Source of the DNA: Chloroflexota bacterium
Lineage (GTDB): Bacteria > Chloroflexota > Anaerolineae > Anaerolineales > VGOW01
NCBI GenBank assembly: GCA_016213135.1
Contig: JACRBQ010000021.1
Span: forward strand, 1-46,035
DNA length: 46,035 nt
Direction of reading: 5' to 3'
Every line of letters begins with the position of its first letter. The stretch's first letter is position 1. The notes beneath the pieces were generated by a model that was not told the DNA's origin, did not search any database, and saw nothing but the letters and a program-made list of their open reading frames with translations. This document shows, piece after piece, positions 39,732-46,035 of the stretch. The position numbers and the translations under genes are program-made.

Positions 39732-40526
39732 TCACCGAGGCCGCAAGATGACGAGCGCCTCATCGACGGTGGCATCTTTGTGCACGAGGGCGGCCACGGC
39801 GGCGGTCATGGCAGCAGGGTTGTCGGCCTGAAAAATATTGCGGCCAATGGCCACACCCACGGCCCCGGCGCTGATGGCCCGCTTGATAGTCTCCAGCATC
39901 GCCAGGTCGTCGCTCGTTTTAGCCCCGCCCAACATGACGGCGGGCACGTAGCACGTATTCACGACGCGGTCGAATCCATCGGCGTAGGGAACCTTCACCC
40001 AGTCGGCCCCCAACTCAGCCGCCACACGCGCCGAAATGGCAATGGCCTCGGCCGTGCGCTGCTCCGGGCCGCCGTTGAAACCGCCGGGCTGCATCTCGCC
40101 CATGACGGGCAATCCCCAGCGGTGCGCCTCGGAGACTACCGCCGCCAGAGTGCGGAGGCTCATTTCCTCATCGGGGGTGCCGGGGAACGCGGACACGGCC
40201 ACCGCATCCGCACCGAGGCGCAGCGCATCCTCAACGCTGAAGAACCGGCCGCCGGGGCGCATCCCGCCGAGCGTCGTGGTGCCGCTGTCCAGCCGCAGGA
40301 TCAATCCCACGGGGGCAAGCTGCTGCACAAAGCGCCTCGCCGTGCCATAGCTGGTGAGGATCGCATCGGCGCCGCCGGACACAATAGCGGCCAGCGCCCG
40401 CGCCGGGTTCTCCATTCCCTTTGTGGGGCCTTCGGTCAGCCCATGATCAAAGGCGACGATAAACGCCCGGCCATCACGGCGAAAAATGCGGCTGAGTCGG
40501 CGAGTGAACATTGATTTGTTTTCCAT
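39732..40526 (-). CDS. Class I aldolase (DhnA/LsrF/FbaB-type)
   Basis: A 264-residue TIM-barrel Schiff-base aldolase. A-F-D-H-G-L near residues 25-30 is the family start, the Schiff-base lysine is probably Lys178 in D-W-V-K-V-P-Y, and a phosphate-binding end [10 protein letters not shown] follows. Relatives include LsrF, fructose-bisphosphate aldolase class I and 2-amino-3,7-dideoxy-heptulosonate synthase. The neighbouring kinase argues for cleavage of a phosphorylated ketose or similar. The gene is 9 bp downstream of the isomerase gene in the same operon. Confidence 0.85.
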   Translation of the reverse strand: MENKSMFTRRLSRIFRRDGRAFIVAFDHGLTEGPTKGMENPARALAAIVSGGADAILTSYGTARRFVQQLAPVGLILRLDSGTTTLGGMRPGGRFFSVEDALRLGADAVAVSAFPGTPDEEMSLRTLAAVVSEAHRWGLPVMGEMQPGGFNGGPEQRTAEAIAISARVAAELGADWVKVPYADGFDRVVNTCYVPAVMLGGAKTSDDLAMLETIKRAISAGAVGVAIGRNIFQADNPAAMTAAVAALVHKDATVDEALVILRPR

Positions 40527-40535
40527 CTCTTCAGC

Positions 40536-41333
40536 CTATACCGGAAAGATCTTCTTGACCCGCTCCAACACCTCGGCCTCTGTGGTGGACGGATAGAATT
40601 CGAGGCCCACGAATCCGTTGTAGCCGAGCTCGCCCAGCTTGCGGCGCAGGTTGGCGTAATTGATTTCGCCGGTGCCGGGTTCCTGCCGCGTGGGCACGTC
40701 GGCCATGTGAAAGGCATCGTACAGCCCGGCGTATTGCTCCAGCCCCCAGATCAGATTGCCCGAGTCGCGCTGCTGATGATAGCAATCGAACACCAGCCGC
40801 AGCCGGGGATGATTGAAACGCTGCACCCAGTCGGCGGCCAGTTCGTGATTGTGCACCAGTATGCCACCCTTGATGTGAAATTCGTTGAGGGCCTCTACCC
40901 AGACTTTGATTGAGGTCTGCTCGACGAGTTTGAGAATACGCTCGGTTTGCCGCAGCACGTTGGCGTATTGCTGCGCGGGGGTGTAATTAGACGACAGGCG
41001 GCGGGTCCACGGTTTGCCATCAACCAGGTCAACCTGATTTGAGAAGATAAAGAGATGCTCGACGCCGTGCCGGGTAGCCATCTCCAGGCTTTCGGCCCAC
41101 GCGCGCAGGGTTAGCTCGTTGTCGCCGGGGTCCACGAGATTCCCCATCTCGTCGTCGAACGCCGAGTTGAGCACTGCGCCCAACCGGCGGCACTCGGCCG
41201 CCAGTTCGGCCATGGGCTGCTGACGCCAATACCACACGTCCAACCGGCGCAGGCCAAGCTTGACCATGGGTTCGACCCGCTCGACGATGGGCCGGTCGGT
41301 GAACCAGAAATCGAGATAGCCGGTGTATTCCAT
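40536..41333 (-). CDS. TIM-barrel sugar isomerase/epimerase (hydroxypyruvate-isomerase-like)
   Basis: A 265-residue xylose-isomerase-like TIM barrel (AP_endonuc_2 family). Metal-ligand positions are visible as Glu in V-E-A-L-N-E-F, Asp/His in F-D-C-Y-H-Q, His in A-F-H-M-A-D-V-P-T, and the final Glu in G-L-E-F-Y-P. This pattern fits Hyi-type and sugar epimerase enzymes. It follows the Mch homologue after 14 bp. It probably isomerises a small sugar or sugar acid before phosphorylation; the exact substrate is unknown. Confidence 0.82.
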   Translation of the reverse strand: MEYTGYLDFWFTDRPIVERVEPMVKLGLRRLDVWYWRQQPMAELAAECRRLGAVLNSAFDDEMGNLVDPGDNELTLRAWAESLEMATRHGVEHLFIFSNQVDLVDGKPWTRRLSSNYTPAQQYANVLRQTERILKLVEQTSIKVWVEALNEFHIKGGILVHNHELAADWVQRFNHPRLRLVFDCYHQQRDSGNLIWGLEQYAGLYDAFHMADVPTRQEPGTGEINYANLRRKLGELGYNGFVGLEFYPSTTEAEVLERVKKIFPV

Positions 41334-41347
41334 GAGATCGCTCCTGC

Positions 41348-42310
41348 TTACGCTCCAAAGAACGAACGGCGCAGCACGTCGTAGTTGATGGCCCCCGCGC
41401 TGAACGAGCGCCCGGTGCGCAGGTTGTTGATGTGCACCGCGGCCGGCGAGTGCAAGTCCAGCGGAATCTGGTAGAAGTCGCGCCCGGCATCCTCGAAGAT
41501 TTCCAGGAAGGGCCGCCCATAGGCGCGCGCGACCGACGACGTGATGCGCTTGACCACGTCGGCAATGGCATCGTCTTCGGCCTCCACATACAAGGTGGCT
41601 GCGCCGCCGTAGAGCAGTGAATCGTTGATGCGTCCCATTGCCGCCACCTCATCCTGAATCAGGGGGGCGATCACGCTGTAGCCCTGCGCGTAGCGGACGG
41701 TCGTCAGGTCGAAGCCCTCTTCCGGCAGCCGGTGCAACGTCTGCTCGATGATGCGCGCCGCGACCTGCACCGCGCACACCAGACTCGAGTTCGGCGCAAC
41801 AAGGATATAAACGTTCTCGGTCCTGATCCCGCAGCCGTGCGCAATCGTCTCCGCGATCCGGGGCGTGATCGGCTCGGCGGTTTGGATGGCGACAACGGCC
41901 TCGTCGTGCTGATCGCGGTAATCGATCAGTTCAAAATAATGATCGGGCGCGACGTGGTTGAGGGCGCGGGCCGGCCCGGCGGCAATAGCGGCATGCGGCG
42001 TCCCCGGCGGGTCGAGCTGCCACCCGGCGATCTGCGAGGCCACGCAGGCCTCCATCGGTCGATCCACCATCACCCGCACCGCCGGCAGCACAACGTCGCC
42101 GATGGGGAACGGCTCGTAGCTCACCTCGGCCAACCCGCCGAGCGTGACGAGCGTGTAGTATTTGGCCGCCAGCCAACCCCCCGGCGCTCGCTGGCCCATG
42201 TCGATCACGGTGGCCCCGTTGGATAGGCGCGAGACCAACACCCCGAGCGCCTCCGCATCCTCGAGCACGCGCCGCACAATTTTCATCGCTTCACGATTGA
42301 TGCTAATCAT
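41348..42310 (-). CDS. mch: Methenyltetrahydromethanopterin cyclohydrolase homologue
   Basis: The 320-residue protein follows Mch over its full length: I-N-R-E-A-M-K-I-V near the start, S-N-G-A-T-V-I-D-M-G, G-G-L-A-E-V, Q-I-A-G-W-Q-L, the middle Y-I-L-V-A-P-N-S-S-L-V-C-A-V-Q-V-A-A-R helix, G-R-I-N-D-S-L-L-Y-G-G, and the C-terminal I-N-N-L-R-T-G-R-S-F-S-A-G. Mch hydrolyses methenyl-H4MPT to formyl-H4MPT. No other methanopterin gene is in the window, and the neighbours are sugar and 2-oxoacid enzymes, so it may use another pterin or folate, or have a new role. It overlaps the SDR upstream by 4 bp, so co-expression is likely. Confidence 0.85.
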   Translation of the reverse strand: MISINREAMKIVRRVLEDAEALGVLVSRLSNGATVIDMGQRAPGGWLAAKYYTLVTLGGLAEVSYEPFPIGDVVLPAVRVMVDRPMEACVASQIAGWQLDPPGTPHAAIAAGPARALNHVAPDHYFELIDYRDQHDEAVVAIQTAEPITPRIAETIAHGCGIRTENVYILVAPNSSLVCAVQVAARIIEQTLHRLPEEGFDLTTVRYAQGYSVIAPLIQDEVAAMGRINDSLLYGGAATLYVEAEDDAIADVVKRITSSVARAYGRPFLEIFEDAGRDFYQIPLDLHSPAAVHINNLRTGRSFSAGAINYDVLRRSFFGA

Positions 42311-43089
42311 TTCGGCCCGGCCTCCCTGGCTCCCAAACCCCCATCCACGGGGATCAACGCGCCGTTCACGTAGTAAGCCGCGTCGGAGGCCAGGAAGAGA
42401 ATCACTGCCGCCGCTTCTTCCGGAGTGCCAAATCGCCCGTTGGGGATGTATTGTTGAATCGCCGCTTGCCGCGCGGGGTCGCGCAAACCGGCCAGAAGGG
42501 CCTCGGTGCGAATCAGCCCCGGCACAATGGCGTTGACGCGAATGTTGTAAGGCGCGAGGTCAAGCGCCATGGCGAACGTCAAACTTTCGACCGCGCCTTT
42601 GCTCGCGCCGTAAGCCGCCCGCGCCTCGATGAGCTGCCGCGCAAGAATGGAGCTGACGTGCACGATACTGCCCTGTCGCCGCTCGGCCATCCGTCGGGCT
42701 ACGCACTGGCCCAGGTGGAACAGGCCGCGCACATTGGTGGCCCACACCCGGTCGAATTCTTCCAATGAGACCTCGAGGAATGGTTGCCGATTGAAAGCGG
42801 CAGCGTTGTTGACTAGCGTGCGGATTGGCCCCAATTCCGCCTCCGCCACCGCCACCATCCGTTCCACATCTGTCGGCTGGGACACATCGGCCCGCACGAG
42901 CAGCGCCTGCCCCCCGCCCGTTTGCACCTGTGCCGCCGTCTCCTGCGCCCCGGCCTCGTCGGAGAAATAATTGACGACCACCCTGGCCCCCTCGCGGCCA
43001 AAGGCAACCGCCGTCGCCTGGCCGATTCCTTTGGAGGCGCCGGTGACGATCACAACCTGCCCTGTAAACCGTTGCATGGATTCGGTCAT
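42307..43089 (-). CDS. Short-chain dehydrogenase/reductase (FabG-like)
   Basis: A 260-residue classical SDR with V-T-G-A-S-K-G-I-G, N-N-A-A, the catalytic S-S-I-L and Y-G-A-S-K, and the C-terminal D-A-A-Y-Y-V-N-G-A-L-I-P-V-D-G-G typical of FabG/glucose-dehydrogenase-like enzymes. It overlaps the cysteine hydrolase upstream (ATGA) and Mch downstream by 4 bp each. It is a different SDR branch from the one at 37403, so two oxidation steps are likely in this pathway. Confidence 0.88.
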   Translation of the reverse strand: MTESMQRFTGQVVIVTGASKGIGQATAVAFGREGARVVVNYFSDEAGAQETAAQVQTGGGQALLVRADVSQPTDVERMVAVAEAELGPIRTLVNNAAAFNRQPFLEVSLEEFDRVWATNVRGLFHLGQCVARRMAERRQGSIVHVSSILARQLIEARAAYGASKGAVESLTFAMALDLAPYNIRVNAIVPGLIRTEALLAGLRDPARQAAIQQYIPNGRFGTPEEAAAVILFLASDAAYYVNGALIPVDGGLGAREAGPK

Positions 43090-43688
43090 TTGCTTTCACT
43101 CGCCAACTGTCGGAGCGTCTCCCACTGTTGCTTCACCTCGGCCGCCGTCATCACGACTCTCGGCTGCATGCGCCCGAGCATCTCCAGCGCAGCAGCCTGC
43201 GCCTCTGGCACGCCGGCGCCGGTGGCATCGGTGACGACCGTCACGCGGTAGTCGCGCGCGTGGGCATCGAGCGCAGTCGCCAGCACGCACCCATCGCTGT
43301 TGATCCCGGTCACGACGACTCGATTGCGGTCAAGGCAACACAACAGCAGGTCCAAGTCGGTGGCGTAGAAGCCCGAGTAGCGCCGTTTGATCACCGTGAA
43401 ATCGGTGTCCTGCCGCTCCATTCCAGCCACCAGCGTCGCCCCGGGCGTCCCCTCGACACAGTGGACGGGACTGATATCCGCCTCGCGCCCGAAGTCCACC
43501 AGTTGCCGCCGGTGTTCCTGGATGACCCAGATGACGGGCACGTCCTGTGCCCGGGCTGCTGCCGCCAGCGCGTTGATGTGTGGGATCAGATCGCGGGCGC
43601 CCGCGTTATACAAGCGGCCGCCCGGCATGAGAAAGTCGTTTTGCATGTCGACGATGAGCAGTGCCGGGCGATCAACTATGGCTGACAT
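43086..43688 (-). CDS. Isochorismatase-like cysteine hydrolase
   Basis: A 200-residue member of the isochorismatase/nicotinamidase superfamily with the catalytic triad Asp14 (I-V-D-M-Q-N-D-F), Lys (V-I-K-R-R-Y-S-G-F) and Cys (G-I-N-S-D-G-C-V-L), so it is a true hydrolase. Family members cut amides (carbamates, ureidoacrylate, nicotinamide) or vinyl ethers. It overlaps the SDR downstream by 4 bp. In this operon it may release an amine or carbamoyl group from the substrate, but that is a guess from context. Confidence 0.86.
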   Translation of the reverse strand: MSAIVDRPALLIVDMQNDFLMPGGRLYNAGARDLIPHINALAAAARAQDVPVIWVIQEHRRQLVDFGREADISPVHCVEGTPGATLVAGMERQDTDFTVIKRRYSGFYATDLDLLLCCLDRNRVVVTGINSDGCVLATALDAHARDYRVTVVTDATGAGVPEAQAAALEMLGRMQPRVVMTAAEVKQQWETLRQLASESK

Positions 43689-43715
43689 ATTGGGGCGACT
43701 CCGTTTGGGGATCCA

Positions 43716-44423
43716 TCAGGGCTGTGCCTGCAATGCCTCGGGGGTGCTCAGCCGCTCCTGCACCTCTTGCAGAAACGCAGCCGCCGCCGCGCCGTCAATG
43801 AAACGATGATCGAAGGTCAGGCTGAACCACGCCAGATCGCGGATGACGACCGCGCCTTCGACGACCGCCGGCCTCGGCTGGGCGCGGCCCACCAGCAGAA
43901 TCGCGCCCTCCGGCGGGCGCGGCAGAGGGAAACCCCCGTCCACGCCGAACATGCCCAGGTTACTCACCGTGAAGGTGCCCCCCTCGATATCGGCATAGCT
44001 CAGTTTGCCACTGCGGGCGCGGGCCGCGATATCTTCAGCCGCCGCGGCCAACTCGGCCAGCGTCTTGCGCTGCGCCTCGCGGATCACAGCCACGATCAGC
44101 CCGTCGGGCACGGCAACCGCCATCCCCAGATTCACCGGCTCGTACACCAGCACTTTGTCATCCACCAGTTCGGCGTTGAGGAGGGGATGATGAGGCAGGG
44201 CCCGCGCGACAGCGGCCAACAGAAAAACATTGAGCGAGACGCTGTCCGCCGAGGCACGCCGGGCCGTCTGCACTGCGGTCAAATCCATCTCCCGCGTGAT
44301 CTGACTGAGCGCCGCGCGCTGGACGGAGTCGCGCATGGTCTGGGCCATCACTTTGCGCACGCGGCCCAGGGGCAGCACTTCTTTAATCAGCAAGCCACGA
44401 GGGGAAGAAATGCTGGGAGTCAT
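43716..44423 (-). CDS. 2-oxoacid dehydrogenase E2 catalytic domain, stand-alone
   Basis: The 235-residue protein is only the acyltransferase core of E2: G-R-V-R-K-V-M-A-Q-T-M near the start, F-T-V-S-N-L-G-M-F-G, and the active site F-D-H-R-F-I-D-G near the end. The lipoyl domain is encoded separately just upstream (24-bp gap), and no E1/E3-binding domain is found in either protein. The core normally forms the trimer-based scaffold of the complex. Start codon and end look normal, so this is a split E2, not an obvious frameshift. Confidence 0.88.
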   Translation of the reverse strand: MTPSISSPRGLLIKEVLPLGRVRKVMAQTMRDSVQRAALSQITREMDLTAVQTARRASADSVSLNVFLLAAVARALPHHPLLNAELVDDKVLVYEPVNLGMAVAVPDGLIVAVIREAQRKTLAELAAAAEDIAARARSGKLSYADIEGGTFTVSNLGMFGVDGGFPLPRPPEGAILLVGRAQPRPAVVEGAVVIRDLAWFSLTFDHRFIDGAAAAAFLQEVQERLSTPEALQAQP

Positions 44424-44446
44424 CGGCGGTCAAAGAATCGGGGCGG

Positions 44447-44719
44447 CTAATTGGATGCGCGAATCTGTGCTGCCTCTTCCGCGTTGGCCGCGACGATGGC
44501 CAGCGTGGTGCCGACCGGCACGGCCTCACCGACGGGGACGAGGATGCGGGCCACGATGCCGCTGATGGGCGAAGGCAGTTCGTTGTTGATCTTGTCGGTT
44601 TCAACGTCGGCCAGCGCTTCACCTTCGGACACCGCATCGCCCTCCTGCTTGCGCCAGGCCGTGACCATGCCTTCTTCCATCGTCAGACCCCATTTGGGGA
44701 GAATGATGTTTTCGCTCAT
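44447..44719 (-). CDS. Stand-alone lipoyl-domain protein of a 2-oxoacid dehydrogenase
   Basis: A 90-residue lipoyl domain: I-L-P-K-W-G-L-T-M-E-E-G near the start and the lipoylation site D-V-E-T-D-K-I-N with Lys43. A short Ala-rich tail follows and then a stop; there is no binding domain or catalytic core. The ATG at 44719 overlaps the E1 beta stop (ATGA); earlier frame is E1 beta shadow. The domain would carry acyl groups from E1 to the separate E2 core encoded 24 bp later, like a GcvH-style mobile carrier. Confidence 0.9.
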   Translation of the reverse strand: MSENIILPKWGLTMEEGMVTAWRKQEGDAVSEGEALADVETDKINNELPSPISGIVARILVPVGEAVPVGTTLAIVAANAEEAAQIRASN

Positions 44720-45714
44720 GCCAGCACCTGCCTCACGCCTTTCACGATCTCGTCTTTGCCGGGCAGGATAAATTTTTCGAGCACCAGCGAAAAGGGGATA
44801 GGCGTGTCGAGTCCGGCCACACGCGCGACGGGCGCTTTGAGATCGCGGAAACATTCTTCGGAGATGGTGGCGCTCAACTCGGCGGCCAGCCCGCCCATCT
44901 TCGGCGCTTCGGTGGCCACGACCGCCCGCCCGGTCTTGCGGACCGACTCCAGCACCATTGCTGCATCGTAGGGGCGAATGGTGCGCAGGTCAACGACTTC
45001 GGCCTCGATGCCTTCGGCGGCCAGCGTCTCGGCGGCGGCCAGCGCCTCGTGCGTCATCTTCATCGCCGCCACAATGGTCACGTCCTTGCCCTCGCGAGCC
45101 ACGGCGGCCTTGCGGAGAGGCGTAGAGTAGTAACCCTCCGGCACCTCGCCCTTGAGGCGATAGAGCGCCTTGTGTTCGAGGAATAGCACCGGGTTGTCGT
45201 CTTCGATGGCGCTGATGAGCAAACCCTTGGCGTCTGCCGGGGTGGCCGGGGCCACGATGACGAGGCCCGGCACGTTGAGGAACCAGCCCTCCACCGATTG
45301 CGAGTGATGCGGCCCGCCGCCGAATCCGCCGCCGCAGGCCGTGCGCACCACGATGGACGCTTTGAACTGCCCGTCGAACATATAGTGCATCTTGGCGGCG
45401 TTGTTCACCAGTTGGTCGTAACACTCGCCGAGAAAGTCGGCAAACATGATCTCGGCCACGGGCCGCATGCCCACCATGGCCGCGCCCACGCAGGTACCCA
45501 CGATGGCCGCTTCGGAGAGCGGCGTATCGCGCACGCGCTCCGCGCCATACTTGTCGAACAGGCCGCGGGTCACGCCGAAGTCGCCGCCCATTTTGCCAAT
45601 GTCTTCACCCAGCAGAAATACATTGGCGTCTTTGCCCATCGCCATGTCGAGGGCTTCGGTGAGCGCCTGCACGGTGGTGCGCGTGCGCCCTTTAGGAGTT
45701 GTCGCCGTCGTCAT
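44716..45714 (-). CDS. 2-oxoacid dehydrogenase E1 component, beta subunit (acetoin/pyruvate type)
   Basis: A 332-residue E1 beta subunit with the N-terminal G-E-D-I-G loop, the cofactor-facing D-T-P-L-S-E-A-A-I-V-G segment, the P-H-H-S-Q-S-V-E-G-W active-site loop, and the C-terminal transketolase-like domain with V-V-D-L-R-T-I-R-P-Y-D. It is of the AcoB/PdhB kind. It overlaps E1 alpha upstream and the lipoyl protein downstream by 4 bp each. With them it would oxidatively decarboxylate a 2-oxoacid, or cleave acetoin, to an acyl-CoA. No E3 is seen in the window. Confidence 0.92.
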   Translation of the reverse strand: MTTATTPKGRTRTTVQALTEALDMAMGKDANVFLLGEDIGKMGGDFGVTRGLFDKYGAERVRDTPLSEAAIVGTCVGAAMVGMRPVAEIMFADFLGECYDQLVNNAAKMHYMFDGQFKASIVVRTACGGGFGGGPHHSQSVEGWFLNVPGLVIVAPATPADAKGLLISAIEDDNPVLFLEHKALYRLKGEVPEGYYSTPLRKAAVAREGKDVTIVAAMKMTHEALAAAETLAAEGIEAEVVDLRTIRPYDAAMVLESVRKTGRAVVATEAPKMGGLAAELSATISEECFRDLKAPVARVAGLDTPIPFSLVLEKFILPGKDEIVKGVRQVLA

Positions 45715-46035
45715 CGCTTGTCAATCTCCCATCCCACGTACACATCCTGCGTGGCCTTGGCCGGGTCGGGCATGGGTCCGTTCATTGCGAAGGCAATCCA
45801 CTCTTCGATCTCGGCTTTCACCTCCGCCTCGATCTTGTCGAGGTCTGCCGCCGTGGCCGGCCCGTCGTTCAACACCTTCTGCCGCGCCATCTTGATCGCG
45901 TCGTGCTCTTCCTTCCAATACTTCACTTCGTCCGGCGGGCGGAACTCGCCGGAGAAGACGCCCTGCCAGCGCCACGTCTTGAATTCGAGGAAGTAGGGGC
46001 CTTTGCCCGCGCGGATGTATTCCACCGCCTTGCGA
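45711..46035 (-). CDS. 2-oxoacid dehydrogenase E1 component, alpha subunit, C-terminal part (partial)
   Basis: The gene runs off the right edge; 107 C-terminal codons are present. The segment R-K-A-V-E-Y-I-R-A-G-K-G-P-Y-F-L-E-F-K-T-W-R is the usual AcoA/PdhA ending region, followed by H-D-A-I-K-M-A-R-Q-K and the tail helix. The cofactor-binding G-D-G part is outside the window. Its stop overlaps the E1 beta start (ATGA), showing operon order E1 alpha, E1 beta, lipoyl protein, E2 core. Confidence 0.9.
   Translation of the reverse strand, partial: RKAVEYIRAGKGPYFLEFKTWRWQGVFSGEFRPPDEVKYWKEEHDAIKMARQKVLNDGPATAADLDKIEAEVKAEIEEWIAFAMNGPMPDPAKATQDVYVGWEIDKR

Noticed and set aside
44424-44446. Frameshift between the lipoyl protein and the E2 core
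   Set aside because: Both genes have proper starts and stops, and the missing subunit-binding domain cannot be recovered in any frame of the 24-bp gap; a real split is simpler.

Overview
The window is about 60% GC and densely coded, with no rRNA, tRNA or CRISPR array visible. The gene set (HdrABC-MvhDGA, an AapJQMP-type amino-acid transporter, DUF4058 proteins, NarL-type kinase and regulator pairs) and the many short interspersed repeats inside and between genes suggest an anaerobic or facultative member of the Chloroflexota (Anaerolineae-like). That assignment is inference from gene content, not from a marker gene.

Layout. (1) 1-1303, + strand: the end of a MaoC-like dehydratase and a split thiamine-diphosphate decarboxylase pair. 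(2) 1328-2468: a shrunken copy (copy A) of a two-component/DUF4058 cassette. Its kinase and regulator genes have become one in-frame fusion, and its DUF4058 gene has lost 124 codons in frame. (3) 2503-12474, - strand: a disaccharide (probably trehalose) operon with a LacI regulator, a binding protein, two permeases (one carrying a c-type haem motif in an extracytoplasmic loop), TreS, a GT4 glycosyltransferase, OtsA and OtsB. (4) 12779-16117: the full cassette (copy B) with histidine kinase, response regulator and DUF4058. (5) 16191-27010, + strand: hdrC, hdrB, a giant hdrA with an internal GltD module, a four-helix-bundle gene, mvhD, a small membrane protein, mvhG, mvhA and a hydrogenase maturation protease. 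(6) 27201-31612, - strand: an amino-acid ABC transporter bracketed by a short direct repeat. (7) 31988-37394, + strand: hypA, hypF, hypC, hypD, hypE. (8) 37403-46035, - strand: a long operon with a 2-oxoacid dehydrogenase (E1 alpha, E1 beta, a separate lipoyl protein, a separate E2 core), a cysteine hydrolase, two SDRs, a methenyl-H4MPT cyclohydrolase homologue, a TIM-barrel isomerase, a class I aldolase and an FGGY kinase.

Function. Regions 5 and 7 together would make and mature a group 3c-type [NiFe] hydrogenase coupled to a heterodisulfide-reductase-like, flavin-based electron-bifurcating complex. The disulfide or other high-potential acceptor is unknown, and hypB is not in the window. Region 3 combines uptake, interconversion and synthesis of trehalose-type sugars. 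Region 8 looks catabolic (sugar phosphorylation, isomerisation, aldol cleavage, oxidative decarboxylation), but its substrate cannot be read from sequence.

The most striking points are the haem-binding loop in an ABC sugar permease, the in-frame kinase/regulator fusion beside its parent cassette, the 1576-residue HdrA with a GltD insertion and a minisatellite, the orphan Mch, and several families of short repeats that enter coding sequence without breaking the frame. One family has a 9-bp unit and occurs only in the hdr-mvh operon.
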